Assembly: GCA_947359465.1 (NCBI GenBank)
Contig: OX375873.1
Span: 135,672,899-135,736,898, forward strand
From: Metellina segmentata
Lineage: Eukaryota; Arthropoda; Arachnida; Araneae; Tetragnathidae
Length of the DNA: 64,000 bases
Direction: 5' to 3'
In this document: one piece after another, positions 1 to 9,639 of the stretch
Position numbering within the stretch: the first letter of the stretch is position 1
Layout: every line of letters begins with the position of its first letter
Notes under the pieces: generated by a model
Database searches by the model: none
Seen by the model: only the letters and a program-made list of their open reading frames with translations
What the model was told of the DNA's origin: nothing
Position numbers and translations under genes: made by a program

Positions 1-256
1 ACACAATTGAATAAGATACATCATCCATTGTATAAGAATTTTTAACTACCTTTCTGAAATACTGTTGCAGTGAAAACTTTTGCAGAAATAAAAACACGTC
101 ACTTTTCATATGTTATTGTTACTGAAGCTGAACAGGAGGTTTGTATTAAACTATTTCTTTAGAGAACACCAATCAAAGACTTCGCGTGAGCTATTTTTAG
201 TCTTGTTTAAATGGAACGGCAATGGATTTGAGCTAATGATGCATAGTAGGAAGCTA
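1..256. other. unassigned AT-rich sequence
   Basis: No gene, RNA or clear repeat is visible here. Open frames are short and low in complexity. Confidence 0.5.
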
Positions 257-345
257 TTTTAACTAACGTTACTCTGGAGTAATATAAGGGGCGACGATCC
301 GGGATCAAACCCGAAGGGAAAGATCCAAGGCCAACACAACGTAAT
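257..345 (-). repeat. SINE-A fragment, 3' half, reverse orientation
   Basis: It reads from the SINE-A tail region inward (TTAACTAACGTTACT, then a GATCCGGGATCAA block) and stops in the middle of the body. It lies head-side to the next, plus-strand copy, forming an inverted pair. Confidence 0.7.
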
Positions 346-356
346 TTTTTTCATTT

Positions 357-610
357 AAACGGGGGTTTCGAGTTCGAATCCAACAAACACATTCGTGTAC
401 AAAGGGGACTGGTGCACTTTAAATCTGTCGTGGCCTAAATGCCCTCACGTTGACATGGTGTTGGAGAGTGGGTTACCAGGTGTTGAAACGTCATCTGACC
501 ATGGTTCCAAATTACGTGGTGTAGTCCTCGGATCTCTCCCTTGGGGGATTGATCTCTGACCGTCATCAATAATTCGTCGTGTTGACGTTAATAAAAATAC
601 CCCTACCAAC
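357..610 (+). repeat. SINE-A copy lacking the 5' half of its head
   Basis: It starts at the B-box-like block (GAGTTCGAATCCAAC), runs through the shared body (GTGCACTTTAAATCTGTCG, CATCTGACCATGG) and ends in a TACC-like tail. The D-arm part of the tRNA-like head is absent. Confidence 0.8.
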
Positions 611-626
611 CTAACGTTCATATGGA

Positions 627-838
627 ATATGCTGGTTGTTTAGGGATTTATAGCGCAAGGACCATATATGGGCATGCTGCGTCAAACACAATACAGACAA
701 TGCCAAGCTATAGACATGCACACAAATTAAGCTTTACTGACACAGAAGAAAGAAATGAATCCAAGGAGGAATCGAACCTGCTCCACCTACAACTCACAGC
801 TTGCTAGCGCATTGGACATACCCAGGGAGCCACGAATG
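627..838 (-). repeat. SINE-C copy, reverse orientation
   Basis: Read on the minus strand it begins with a tRNA-like head (GTGGCTC, then a B-box-like GGTTCGATTCC). It continues through the C body and ends at the block that reads GCGCTATAAATCCC. The same arrangement recurs near 52.2, 60.1 and 63.0 kb. Confidence 0.7.
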
Positions 839-1438
839 TGGAATTTGTTAATGACACACCTGAAACTAAATTCGTGAAGCTGTTCGGTTGCATGAAGCTT
901 CCCCAATCAATTCTTAATCATTAGAAACAAAAGAGCAATCAATTCAAATAGACTAGCATTCATTAAAATTTCTGCACGATTTCTCATAATGAACTGGTGA
1001 ACTTCACGTAAATTAAGTCAAGGGGGCTTTAGGTTTAGTTCAGAAATAGTTTAATTTTAATTAAGGCGATATTATTTCCCCATGGTACTTAACTATGCGT
1101 GGTCTTCTAATTAAAATTTGTCTGCTTATTGAGAAATTTTATGTATGGGAACACGCTATTGCCAGTAATTTCCTAGGATGTTTGGAAAGCTCTTTGAGTG
1201 CTATAAATAAAAATTAAGCTGATGAAATCCTACCACGATGATGAAAATTACAATGACTAAGTTGATGGGGGATTCGTTCTATGAAGTTTATTTTTTGATT
1301 CGTAACATTTCCTTAGAGTTCCCATACTGACGATTCGTGAATTTATTATACAAAAACAACAAACTTTATAACAATATTTTTATGCTAGTGGTGTAAAGCA
1401 CTTTTAATAAAACGTAGGAAACCAATTTGAACTTACAT
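839..1438. other. unassigned AT-rich sequence
   Basis: No coding signal or repeat is recognised. It may contain the decayed 3' end of the transposase relic that follows. Confidence 0.4.
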
Positions 1439-2480
1439 TTATAGTAAATGTTCAAAATATTGGCCCTTTTCTTGGAGGCAAATATGAAGTCCTTTGCGCA
1501 TATTTTTAGAAACACGTTTCAGGATGGTGGGACTTGAAACGTGTTCCTGAAGAGACTTCTTATATCCTTTGAGTAATGGAAATTTTCAGATCATCTATTG
1601 TTTGGGGATTATCTTGATAAACTTTTTTCCTTAAATATATATACCCACAGAAAAAAGTCAGGGATACTGAGATTAGGGGAACGAGGGAGCTAAAGGTATC
1701 TCGAGATGAGTCGATCGCCAAAAAAGTCTTAAAGCATTCCCATGGTGTTCAAACATGTATGGCAGGTTGCACCGTCTTGTTGGAACTAAGAATCTCGTTC
1801 ATTCACTTCTAATAATGCAAAAAAATTGTTGGCTAAGTTCTCTGTATACAGTAACATGAACCGTTGACTTGAAAAACAGAAGCCCAACAAGCTTTTTGCG
1901 TGCTAGGACACACCAAGCTGCAATTTTTCGAGAATGTGAAGGTTTCTGCATTAAGGAATGGGGATTTGTCGTCTCTCAAATGCGGGTGTTTTGCATGTTC
2001 ACGTAACCGTTTAAATGAAACCTGATAAAAAAAAATTATGTCCAAAATATTTATATTGTTGCGAATAAATCTTCGAAACGATCGGCAATAATAAAGCCGC
2101 TTCTCACTGTCCGGTGGCTTTTTAGCTCCTGTTACACTTTAACACGATAAGCACGAAAATACAAAGCTCTTAAAGCCTTATGAGTCGATCCATGTGTCCA
2201 TTTGTCGTGACAAACGCCTCACAAATTAATGAGGAGATTGCAATATCCTCCGTTGAGTTTCTTGCACAAAGTCTGGTGTAACTACTTTCGGTCTTCCACG
2301 TCTGTGTTTGTCTTCCACTTAACTTGTCTCACGAATTCGATGAACGAATTGATACAGCATATCTTTACTCGGCATTGCATCACTTGAATATTTATGTCTT
2401 CAAAATTCTTCACATATTTCATATGATTTACATTCAAAATAAGCCTAAAGCTGCACAAATCTCTGAATGAATTATAAGCT
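1439..2480 (-). pseudogene. decayed mariner/Tc1-superfamily transposase
   Basis: Read on the minus strand, conceptual pieces in several frames follow the order of a transposase. At about 2400-2230 there is an N-terminal helix-turn-helix region with a GRPK linker. It is followed by a QSPH...RRLSRQ segment. A catalytic-core block FQQDGATCH lies near 1795-1765. A C-terminal VYQDNPQTIDDLK block lies near 1640-1600, and the frame ends at a stop at 1439. The D in FQQDGAT would be the second catalytic aspartate. Multiple stops and frameshifts make it non-functional. The N-terminal region resembles the DUF4817-type domain seen in arthropod mariner-like proteins; that assignment is from memory. Terminal inverted repeats were not found. 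Confidence 0.7.
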
Positions 2481-3538
2481 CATTTTGTAATGAAGAACAA
2501 AATGACGTTGAACTTGATTATCGCACAATTCGAGCGCGAAGAAACCAATCGATAAAAATTAAAGAATCGATAAAATTATAAGAACACTATAAAATTCAAT
2601 AATTAAAAGAAACACAGGTAATAATTTTTTTTTCAAGTTGGAGTTCGGGAACTTTTAGGACACTGTGTACTTAACCTCATTTCTTTATATATTAAACTTA
2701 ACACGTAAGGAAGTATTTACTGCTTTGTATCTTTAATTTGTTTATGCAGATCTCCATAGCCATCCGCATTCCTAGGGTCGCAGATTTTTTCAATACCTTG
2801 AGTTCGGATAAAAAATATTAACAATTCAAGCAAAAAATGGATTTTATTGAAATAGGGCTATTTATTTAATGTAATCATAATTCAATTTTCAAATCTTATA
2901 ACTGTTTTGAAGTAATTTCCGTAATCTATCCAGAAAATGTTTTGGATGTTTATTTCTTTACACGTTCTTATTTATTTATTTTAGTTCAAAATAAATAAAT
3001 AGAGATGAATTAAGATTGATGCTCCACTCCTCGGTACAAGTCCACTCTGTGAGTAATTTCGTGGATCCTAGTAATTTAACACCTCACTTTGTCTTTATTT
3101 TTTATTAATAAAATGACAAATTAGTGAACTTCAGATTTGATACCATGCACTCCAAAAGTCCATTGACTATTGTATTATCGATTTAATTAATTGTGTAATA
3201 AAATAGTTTGCTTGTTTTAAAGAGAAATGTGCGGAAATATGGTCAACTACTGGTACAGAGAGGCCAACTGCTGCGAATTCTCCGTAGATTCTACGGAAGT
3301 GAATCGGGTACTTCGGATTACGGAATCGATGATTTTTTTTCTACGGAAAAATTCAATTTGATTTATTTAACACAACACATCAATTACTTTACTTATTTTT
3401 GTATTTTTTTTTTCATTATTGTAATATTTTTTTGGTAAATGTGGGAGAGAGTGCTTAAATTTAGTTAAACATTTATATTTGTAATTCTTTCATTCACAAT
3501 TATTGGTTCTATATATGTGTTTTCATGTATGATATACA
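2481..3538. other. AT-rich spacer before the gypsy insertion
   Basis: No gene is supported. A short inverted repeat (TCCGTAGA and CTACGGA) lies near 3281-3300. The AT-rich sequence resumes after 9640, as expected for a host locus split by the retrotransposon. Confidence 0.5.
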
Positions 3539-3543
3539 TTACT
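3539..3543. other. target site duplication, left (TTACT)
   Basis: It matches 9635-9639 exactly and is the host sequence duplicated by the integrase. A 6-bp reading (ATTACT) is possible because the LTR ends in A. Confidence 0.85.
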
Positions 3544-3687
3544 ATAACACGAACGTAATCAGAAAACCGTCGCCATTATTACCGGCGTGGGAAAAATAGT
3601 TATACTTACCAACCGGAATCCATGAGACGACGAATGACCTGAAAGTTAACTAAAGAATAAAAGAAGCCGGGTTAGGCAAAATAATCT

Positions 3688-3693
3688 TTTATT
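3688..3693 (-). terminator. polyadenylation signal AATAAA in the 3' LTR
   Basis: AATAAA on the minus strand lies in the second half of the LTR, a suitable place to end the element's transcript. The identical site is in the 5' LTR at 9413-9418. Confidence 0.5.
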
Positions 3694-3847
3694 CTTGGTT
3701 ATAGATACTTAACATGTTATTGCAAGGCCAAGGTGTATCCCGAAGAATACGCCGGCCGAAAGTTACAAAATATTAAAACGCAGTTCTTCACTACACGTGA
3801 CAATCGCTGAACTAACAACTCGATTTCAAAAACGACGCTCCACTCCT

Positions 3848-3855
3848 TGACGTCA
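3848..3855. promoter_or_regulatory. CRE-like palindrome in the LTR
   Basis: The sequence is TGACGTCA, present at the same LTR position in the right copy (9573-9580). It matches the CREB/ATF consensus; a role in the LTR promoter is inference. Confidence 0.45.
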
Positions 3856-3904
3856 CTGGCTAAGGAGCCCAGTGCCATCTGTCGGTGGCTTAGCAAACTA
3901 TCTA

Positions 3905-6900
3905 CTACAGACTCCCCCTCTGGTTTCGACGTCGCCCCGACGAGGAACCAGGAACAGTTTTGCGCGGTCTGCCTCTTTTCCTCAAGGGTACCACTGGTTG
4001 AGTGTCTGCCGAACTAGGAGAGTCCACACAGGGTCTAAGTGCTGATGCATGATAAACTCCCACAGGAGTATTTGGTGATGCAGGGTTTGCAATCTCGTAA
4101 GATGTTGCAGATCGTTGAGTTAGGACCACATATGGTCCATCACGCCTAGGCATGAACTTGGACGTTCGCTGCTTCTGAGCATTGCTCACAGGATGTGAAG
4201 TAACCCACACCTGGTCACCTGGTGAATACCGGGGACCTTCTCGACGATTCTTATCAGCGTAGATTTTACGTTGGTCTTGCTTTTTCTCCACCAAAAGTCT
4301 AATTTCCTGGGAAAATTTAGCGAACTTTTCAAGGTAGGGTGTGATCTCGGGAACGAAGTTGTCATTGGAGACCACAGCCCTGATATCTTGATGCACGTCA
4401 TCTACAGTTTTCAGTTCTCTTCCGAATTGGAGGAATGCTGCTGTTTGGCCAGTTGTAGAGCACTTGGCTGTATTCATAGCAAATCTGATAATTGGCAATT
4501 TATCAGCCCATGCACTATGGTTTTTGCCAACAAGTATGGCCAACCTAGGTTTTAAATCGCGATTCTTTCGCTCTACTGGATTAGCTTGAGGATGATAGAC
4601 AGGAATTAGTTCCTGTTTGATTTTCAGGATAAAACACACTTGTTGCATAATTGAACTGACAAATTGTGTGCCATTATCACTAATGATTCTCCTGGGTAGG
4701 CCATAACGCAGAAAGACCTCTTCTATTAAAGCCAAGGCACACTCCTTTGCTGTTGCTTTTGTTAGAGCAAAGAGTTCTACCCACTTCGTGCTGCAGTCTT
4801 CAACGATGAAGACCCATCTTTTCCCGTCTTCTGTAGCAGGTAATGGTCCAAACAAGTCGATGGCTAGAGTTTCAAAACGTTGGTTGTAGATAGGGGTTCT
4901 TAAGAGACCGGCAGGTTTCTGATTTGATGCCTTGTAACGGGCACAGTCTGCACAGTTCTTGACATATTCAGTAATATACTTCCGCATACCAGTCCAATAA
5001 AATCTTTGGGCAATCTTGTGGTAAGTGCCTTCAACTCCATAGTGACCTGCTGTTGGGGCATCATGGTATTCGCTGAGAATTCTTTCCCGCTCTTGGACAG
5101 GAACTACAACTTGAGCCTCTTCTGAATCAGAGTCAGGTGAATATCGATAGAGGACTCCCTGGGTCATGATGTAACCACGGTCAGTCCAGTTAACGAAATC
5201 CACACCTTTACTCAGGCTCTCGAAACATGAAATGATTTTCTTTAGTTCCTCATCTTCTATCTGCTGTTCTCTGATGTCTGCAGGGCTACGTGAGGGGATA
5301 TCTATCGAGACCATGCACATTTCACAGGAGGCTTCAGCATGTTGACAAACAGGACGTGATAACATGTCTGCTATTACATTGGCCTTGCCAGGAATATATT
5401 CCATCTTCAGGTTATAGGATTGAATCTGAAGAGCCCATCTTGCCAATCTTCCAGAGGGAGACTTCAAACTCATTAACCACTTTAATGGTTGGTGGTCGGA
5501 TGCCACTGTTACTTCCACCCCCTCAACAAAACCTCGAAATTTGTTTAGACCCCAGATAACTGCCAGTGCTTCTCGTTCTGTTGTTGAATAATTTCTCTCG
5601 GCTGGATTTAGCAAGCGACTTGCATATTCAATGGGGTGCTCTTCTGCACCCTCCCCCTGCAACAGGACTGCTCCAAGAGCATAGTTGCTTGCATCAGTGC
5701 GGATGACAAATGATTTGTTTTCATCCGCTTGTTTGAGTATGGGAGTTGAAATTAAACACTGCTTCAGTGTCTCAAAAGCCTCTTGTTCTGTATCGCCCCA
5801 ATTCCAGGGGACATTTTTCCGAGTTAGGTAACTTAATGGTTGGGAAATGCTTGCAAAGTCCCTAATGAATCTCCTGTACCAGGAACAGGTTTGTAGGAAA
5901 GACTGTATTTGTTTTACAGTTTTTGGTGGGGGTATCTGTACAATGGCTGACACCTTGTCTGGATCTACCTGGACACCTTGGGGAGTGATCCAATGTCCAA
6001 GATATTTCACTCGAGAGCAAGCAAAATTGCATTTCTCTCTGTTGGCAGTTAGTTTATATGTCAACAGCCTGTCAAATACAGCTTCTAGGTCTGTGAGATG
6101 TTGTTCATAAGTGGGAGAGAGTATGATGATATCATCCAGGTATGTCAGAAGATTTATGCGTGGGAGTCCACGTCGAAAATTGTCCATTAGTCTTTGAAAC
6201 GTGGCTGGTGCATTTCGTAACCCAAAAGGCATGCGGGTGAAACGAAAAGTTCCAAAGGGACAAACAAAGGCAGTTTTGTCCTGATGAGGTGGATATACTT
6301 TAACTTGATGGTATCCAGATTTTAGGTCAATCGTGGACATGTAATTCAGGTGTTTTGCATCATGCAATAGGTCGTCCATTCTAGGCAATGGGTAAGTATC
6401 GGGTACTGTGTTTGCATTTAGCTTCCGATAATCAATGCAAAGGCGTACTGTTCCATTAGGCTTTGGAATGAGTACCACAGGGGCAGCATAAGGAGACTCA
6501 CACTCTTCAATGATGCCTTTTTCTAGCAGGTCATCTAATTCTTTCTTTAAGAGATCCTTTTTGGGTGGTGACATTCTGTAAGGAGGTACAGAGACAGGAG
6601 GTTTATCCCCTGTGTTTATTTGGTGTTCAGTATAAGGAGTGGCTTCTCCCCCTGGTTGAAACACCGTTTCATAATTTCTTAACAGGTTGTTAAGAGTTAC
6701 CCGTTGGGTTTCACTCAACTGCTTTCCTTCTTCTTCCCGAAGAACACAGGAGTTGATCTCTACATTGGTTGGATGAGATGATGGGACTTGAACATCCTTT
6801 ATGAATGGAAACTGGTGATGAGGGTCATTCCAAAAACTCCAGCATCTATTCTTCAGGTCCAGAACCACTCCAGCATCCTCCAGAAAGTCTTGCCCCAGGA

Positions 6901-8230
6901 GACTTCGGTTTCCAATCACCTCAGGCATTACCATAAAGTTGGTCTTTATGTGCCGTCCCTTCAAGTCAATGGTCACCGTGGTGGTGTACACCTTGAGGGT
7001 GGATTGGTGTCCGTTCGCCAGAGTCATGGTGACGACTTCACTGTCAAACTGGATCCCTTTACTGAGGAGCATCTTGTATAGGCGTTCTCCCGCTATGGAT
7101 CGGCTTGCTCCAGTGTCGGCACAAATGACTGCTCTGACTCCACAAATGGTAGTGTCTAGCAATGTGATTTGACACGTTTTGGTGTGGCATGTGTACATGG
7201 GCTCTGCATTTCCACCAGAGTCCTCTCTTTTAACGGTTGGGGAACAGTTTGGGCATTTTGGTTTTATCACACCAGGCCTACCACATCCATAGCAGGACAC
7301 CTGAGGTCGTTGCTCGGAATGTTGTTGAGGTCTGGGTCTGTAAACATTTTCCTTCTTGTAGAAGTTAGTCCTCTTTGTAGCTTCAAGAGGTAACTTAGGT
7401 TTACCCTCCTTCTTGAAATTACTGTTTCGACAGAGCTCCTTCTTGTGACCATTGGCACGGATGTTGTCATATTGGTCAAGCTTCTCTGCTAACTCACTGG
7501 GAGAAATCAAGGTAGACCAGTCATCAAGAAAATGGTCTTTCGCCTCTGGTGGGCACCTCTTCTTCATTTGGTCGGCCACCATCAGATCTTGCAATTGCTC
7601 AAACGAGTTGATGTTAAGTTCTGACAGCCAACCATCCAGGTAACTTTTCAATTCAAAAAAGAAATCCTTCCATGTGCCATGAGAGGCCTTGTGATGTTGG
7701 GTGAAAAGCTGCCGGAACCTTTCTGCATTTAATTTGAAGCGTTGCAGAAGAAGGGATTTTACATGCGAGTAGTCCGAGGCTTTTGTTTCATCCTCTCTTG
7801 CAATTAACATTGCAATATCAGAGGGTAAATTACCCACCAGGTAACCGACATACAAGGCTTGTGGAACCTTGAGCAATTTGAGTTGCCTCTCAAACAACAC
7901 GAGATACAAACTCATATCATCCTCTTCCGGATGGAATTTAGGGAGCAATCTTTGGATATCAATTTTTGGCATCTCTGATACCACAGGGAAAGTCTGAGTC
8001 ATTGCAGCATTCTGCTGCGACTGTAAACTTAACACCTGCAAGTCACTTTTCTCTTTACGTTCTGCCATCAGGGTGGCCAAGAGTTCTTTCGTAAAGTCCT
8101 CGTTGTAGTTAGGGTCAGACAAAATTAGGTCCCTTAACTCAATGATCTTCAAGTCATTAGTGACCTCCAAATTTAGCTCGACGGCTAACATTCTGAGGTC
8201 TTCTTTTCGACCTTTTGCTAAGAAGGCCAT
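3905..8230 (-). CDS. gag-pol: gag-pol polyprotein of a Ty3/gypsy retrotransposon
   Basis: A single open frame encodes about 1,441 residues from ATG 8230-8228; an upstream in-frame GTG at 8236 is less likely. Residues 10-45 look like a SAP-type helical motif. Residues 100-265 are a capsid region whose second half resembles a SCAN-like gag fold. A zinc knuckle follows (C313, C316, C326), but the expected His is Val321. Protease has DTGAS at 372-376. Reverse transcriptase has YLDD at 697-700. RNase H has D846, E886, D912 and D955. Integrase has its HHCC zinc site (H1056, H1063, C1093, C1096) and catalytic D1125, D1185 and E1220. A GPY/F-like module lies near 1365. The tail has an AT-hook core GRP at 1420-1422. 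The stop codon falls inside the 3' LTR. No frameshift separates gag and pol, so the polyprotein would be made as one chain and cleaved by its protease. The knuckle lacking His is the only visible defect. Confidence 0.95.
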   Translation of the reverse strand: MAFLAKGRKEDLRMLAVELNLEVTNDLKIIELRDLILSDPNYNEDFTKELLATLMAERKEKSDLQVLSLQSQQNAAMTQTFPVVSEMPKIDIQRLLPKFHPEEDDMSLYLVLFERQLKLLKVPQALYVGYLVGNLPSDIAMLIAREDETKASDYSHVKSLLLQRFKLNAERFRQLFTQHHKASHGTWKDFFFELKSYLDGWLSELNINSFEQLQDLMVADQMKKRCPPEAKDHFLDDWSTLISPSELAEKLDQYDNIRANGHKKELCRNSNFKKEGKPKLPLEATKRTNFYKKENVYRPRPQQHSEQRPQVSCYGCGRPGVIKPKCPNCSPTVKREDSGGNAEPMYTCHTKTCQITLLDTTICGVRAVICADTGASRSIAGERLYKMLLSKGIQFDSEVVTMTLANGHQSTLKVYTTTVTIDLKGRHIKTNFMVMPEVIGNRSLLGQDFLEDAGVVLDLKNRCWSFWNDPHHQFPFIKDVQVPSSHPTNVEINSCVLREEEGKQLSETQRVTLNNLLRNYETVFQPGGEATPYTEHQINTGDKPPVSVPPYRMSPPKKDLLKKELDDLLEKGIIEECESPYAAPVVLIPKPNGTVRLCIDYRKLNANTVPDTYPLPRMDDLLHDAKHLNYMSTIDLKSGYHQVKVYPPHQDKTAFVCPFGTFRFTRMPFGLRNAPATFQRLMDNFRRGLPRINLLTYLDDIIILSPTYEQHLTDLEAVFDRLLTYKLTANREKCNFACSRVKYLGHWITPQGVQVDPDKVSAIVQIPPPKTVKQIQSFLQTCSWYRRFIRDFASISQPLSYLTRKNVPWNWGDTEQEAFETLKQCLISTPILKQADENKSFVIRTDASNYALGAVLLQGEGAEEHPIEYASRLLNPAERNYSTTEREALAVIWGLNKFRGFVEGVEVTVASDHQPLKWLMSLKSPSGRLARWALQIQSYNLKMEYIPGKANVIADMLSRPVCQHAEASCEMCMVSIDIPSRSPADIREQQIEDEELKKIISCFESLSKGVDFVNWTDRGYIMTQGVLYRYSPDSDSEEAQVVVPVQERERILSEYHDAPTAGHYGVEGTYHKIAQRFYWTGMRKYITEYVKNCADCARYKASNQKPAGLLRTPIYNQRFETLAIDLFGPLPATEDGKRWVFIVEDCSTKWVELFALTKATAKECALALIEEVFLRYGLPRRIISDNGTQFVSSIMQQVCFILKIKQELIPVYHPQANPVERKNRDLKPRLAILVGKNHSAWADKLPIIRFAMNTAKCSTTGQTAAFLQFGRELKTVDDVHQDIRAVVSNDNFVPEITPYLEKFAKFSQEIRLLVEKKQDQRKIYADKNRREGPRYSPGDQVWVTSHPVSNAQKQRTSKFMPRRDGPYVVLTQRSATSYEIANPASPNTPVGVYHASALRPCVDSPSSADTQPVVPLRKRGRPRKTVPGSSSGRRRNQRGSL
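3911..3921 (-). promoter_or_regulatory. polypurine tract
   Basis: On the element strand it reads AGAGGGGGAGT, directly before the 3' LTR. This is the expected primer site for plus-strand DNA synthesis. It overlaps the last codons of gag-pol. Confidence 0.7.
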
Positions 8231-8318
8231 GATCACTTAGATATTACTTTATGCCTTATGTTTTACTTTGGGGTGTAAGTAAAGGTATAGGTATATGTAA
8301 TTATGTAAACACAAAATA

Positions 8319-8447
8319 TATGCAATGGTGTAGATATATAAAATATATGCAATGGTGTAGATATATAAAATACTATATGCAATGGTGTAGATATATAAAA
8401 TACTATATGCAAATGTGTATACATATAAAATACTATATGCAAATGTG
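8319..8447. repeat. leader tandem array 1, 27-30 bp units
   Basis: About 4.4 units begin TATGCAATGGTGTAGATATA, at 8319, 8346, 8376, 8406 and a partial one at 8436. The first unit lacks 3 bp and the last two have drifted (TATGCAAATGTG). The array lies in the gypsy leader just upstream of the gag start. Confidence 0.9.
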
Positions 8448-8757
8448 GGTCTCAACAGGTCAACCCAATTCAATACACTATCAATATGTAATTTGTTTTA
8501 CATAAAAATAACACAACAAAATCAGAATTCTTAATGCTAATGTGGTCATGTGCAATAGAAAATTGATACAGCAAGAAAAATTGTGCACAAGTGTGTGTTT
8601 TATAGCTTACACAAAATACCTAACAGAATTCTACAATTCACAGCAAATACAAATTCAAATCAACTTAATTTTGAGAAAAACCTAGCTCACTTGTTCTTTG
8701 AACAATCTTATTAAACATAAATTACTATATTCAGTACAAGTATGTCACCTTTAAGAT
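8448..8757 (-). other. gypsy leader sequence between arrays
   Basis: AT-rich untranslated leader with no open frame of note. It separates arrays 1 and 2. Confidence 0.6.
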
Positions 8758-8829
8758 AAGCCTAACCAAAACCTATTGGCTATGCCTAACCAAAACCTAT
8801 TAACTAAGCCTATCCAAATCCCTTAACTA
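8758..8829. repeat. leader tandem array 2, three 24-bp units
   Basis: Units start at 8758, 8782 and 8806 with the core GCCTAACCAAAACCTATT; the third unit has diverged. It lies in the same gypsy leader between the other two arrays. Confidence 0.8.
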
Positions 8830-8888
8830 AGAAAATAGAATTAAATTTAGAAAAATTTTTTAGCGTGGATATGCAAACGAAAAATACC

Positions 8889-9183
8889 GCAGGGATATGT
8901 TACATTAAACAGCATGGATATGCTACACTAAACAGCATGGATATGCTACACTAAACAGCATGGATACGCTACACGGAAATTAGCATGGATATGCTACACG
9001 GAATTTAGCATGGGTATGCTACACGGAATTTAGCATGGATATGCTACACGGTATTTAGCATGGATATGCTACACGGTATTTAGCATGGATATGCTACACG
9101 GAATTTAGCATGGATATGCTACACGGAAATTAGCATTGGTATGCTATCAGAAATAAGCATGGATATGCTATCAGAAATAAGCA
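8889..9183. repeat. leader tandem array 3, about twelve 23-25 bp units
   Basis: The core GCATGGATATGCTACAC recurs at 8912, 8935, 8958, 8983, 9008, 9033, 9058, 9083, 9108, 9133 and 9157, with a diverged first unit at 8889. Spacing changes stepwise from 23 to 25 to 24 bp. Each unit contains a short palindrome (GCAT-GGAT-ATGC). It occupies the leader close to the primer binding site. Confidence 0.95.
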
Positions 9184-9247
9184 ATTATTTGGTAAAAGGC
9201 ATACAGCGTGAATAAGCTTTATTGCTATTCAAACAGCGTGTATTCGA

Positions 9248-9265
9248 GCCCCACGTTGGGCGCCA
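9248..9265 (-). promoter_or_regulatory. primer binding site for tRNA-Lys
   Basis: The plus strand reads GCCCCACGTTGGGCGCCA, which from memory equals the 3' end of a lysine tRNA (CTT type) including CCA. The match continues upstream for five more bases (TTCGA, 9243-9247), reaching the T loop. It sits 3 bp inside the 5' LTR, the correct place to start minus-strand synthesis. Confidence 0.85.
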
Positions 9266-9268
9266 TTT

Positions 9269-9634
9269 ATAACACGAACGTAATCAGAAAACCGTCGCCA
9301 TTATTACCGGCGTGGGAAAAATAGTTATACTTACCAACCGGAATCCATGAGACGACGAATGACCTGAAAGTTAACTAAAGAATAAAAGAAGCCGGGTTAG
9401 GCAAAATAATCTTTTATTCTTGGTTATAGATACTTAACATGTTATTGCAAGGCCAAGGTGTATCCCGAAGAATACGCCGGCCGAAAGTTACAAAATATTA
9501 AAACGCAGTTCTTCACTACACGTGACAATCGCTGAACTAACAACTCGATTTCAAAAACGACGCTCCACTCCTTGACGTCACTGGCTAAGGAGCCCAGTGC
9601 CATCTGTCGGTGGCTTAGCAAACTATCTACTACA
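9269..9634 (-). repeat. 5' LTR of the gypsy element
   Basis: A 366-bp copy identical by eye to 3544-3909. It would carry the promoter, with the CRE-like site at 9573-9580. It is flanked outside by the TTACT duplication. Confidence 0.95.
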
Positions 9635-9639
9635 TTACT
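9635..9639. other. target site duplication, right (TTACT)
   Basis: It matches 3539-3543 and marks the outer boundary of the gypsy insertion. Confidence 0.85.

Larger units (their letters stand above)
3544..3909 (-). repeat. 3' LTR of the gypsy element
   Basis: This 366-bp LTR matches 9269-9634 without a visible difference. In element orientation it starts TGTAGTAGATAG and ends GTGTTAT. It contains a full CRE-type palindrome TGACGTCA (3848-3855) and an AATAAA signal (3693 down to 3688). The gag-pol stop codon lies inside this LTR. Confidence 0.95.
3544..9634 (-). mobile_element. complete Ty3/gypsy LTR retrotransposon
   Basis: The element is 6,091 bp and transcribed right to left. It has two 366-bp LTRs that look identical base for base and a 5-bp target duplication TTACT on each side (3539-3543, 9635-9639). 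It also has a tRNA-Lys primer binding site, a purine-rich tract next to the 3' LTR and a single uninterrupted gag-pol frame. Domain order is Gag, protease, reverse transcriptase, RNase H, integrase, which fits Ty3/gypsy rather than Copia. There is no envelope frame. Identical LTRs and an open frame indicate recent insertion. Because LTR ends can share bases with the target, the boundaries could shift by one base. Confidence 0.95.

Noticed and set aside
3208..3438. 76-codon plus-strand frame
   Set aside because: It is AT-rich and ends in an F/I-rich run with no domain; chance frame.
4271..7643. Several plus-strand frames of 60-97 codons within the gypsy element
   Set aside because: They overlap the well-supported minus-strand gag-pol frame and have no family features.
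8234..8236. Upstream GTG as gag-pol start
   Set aside because: An ATG lies two codons downstream and eukaryotic initiation strongly prefers it.
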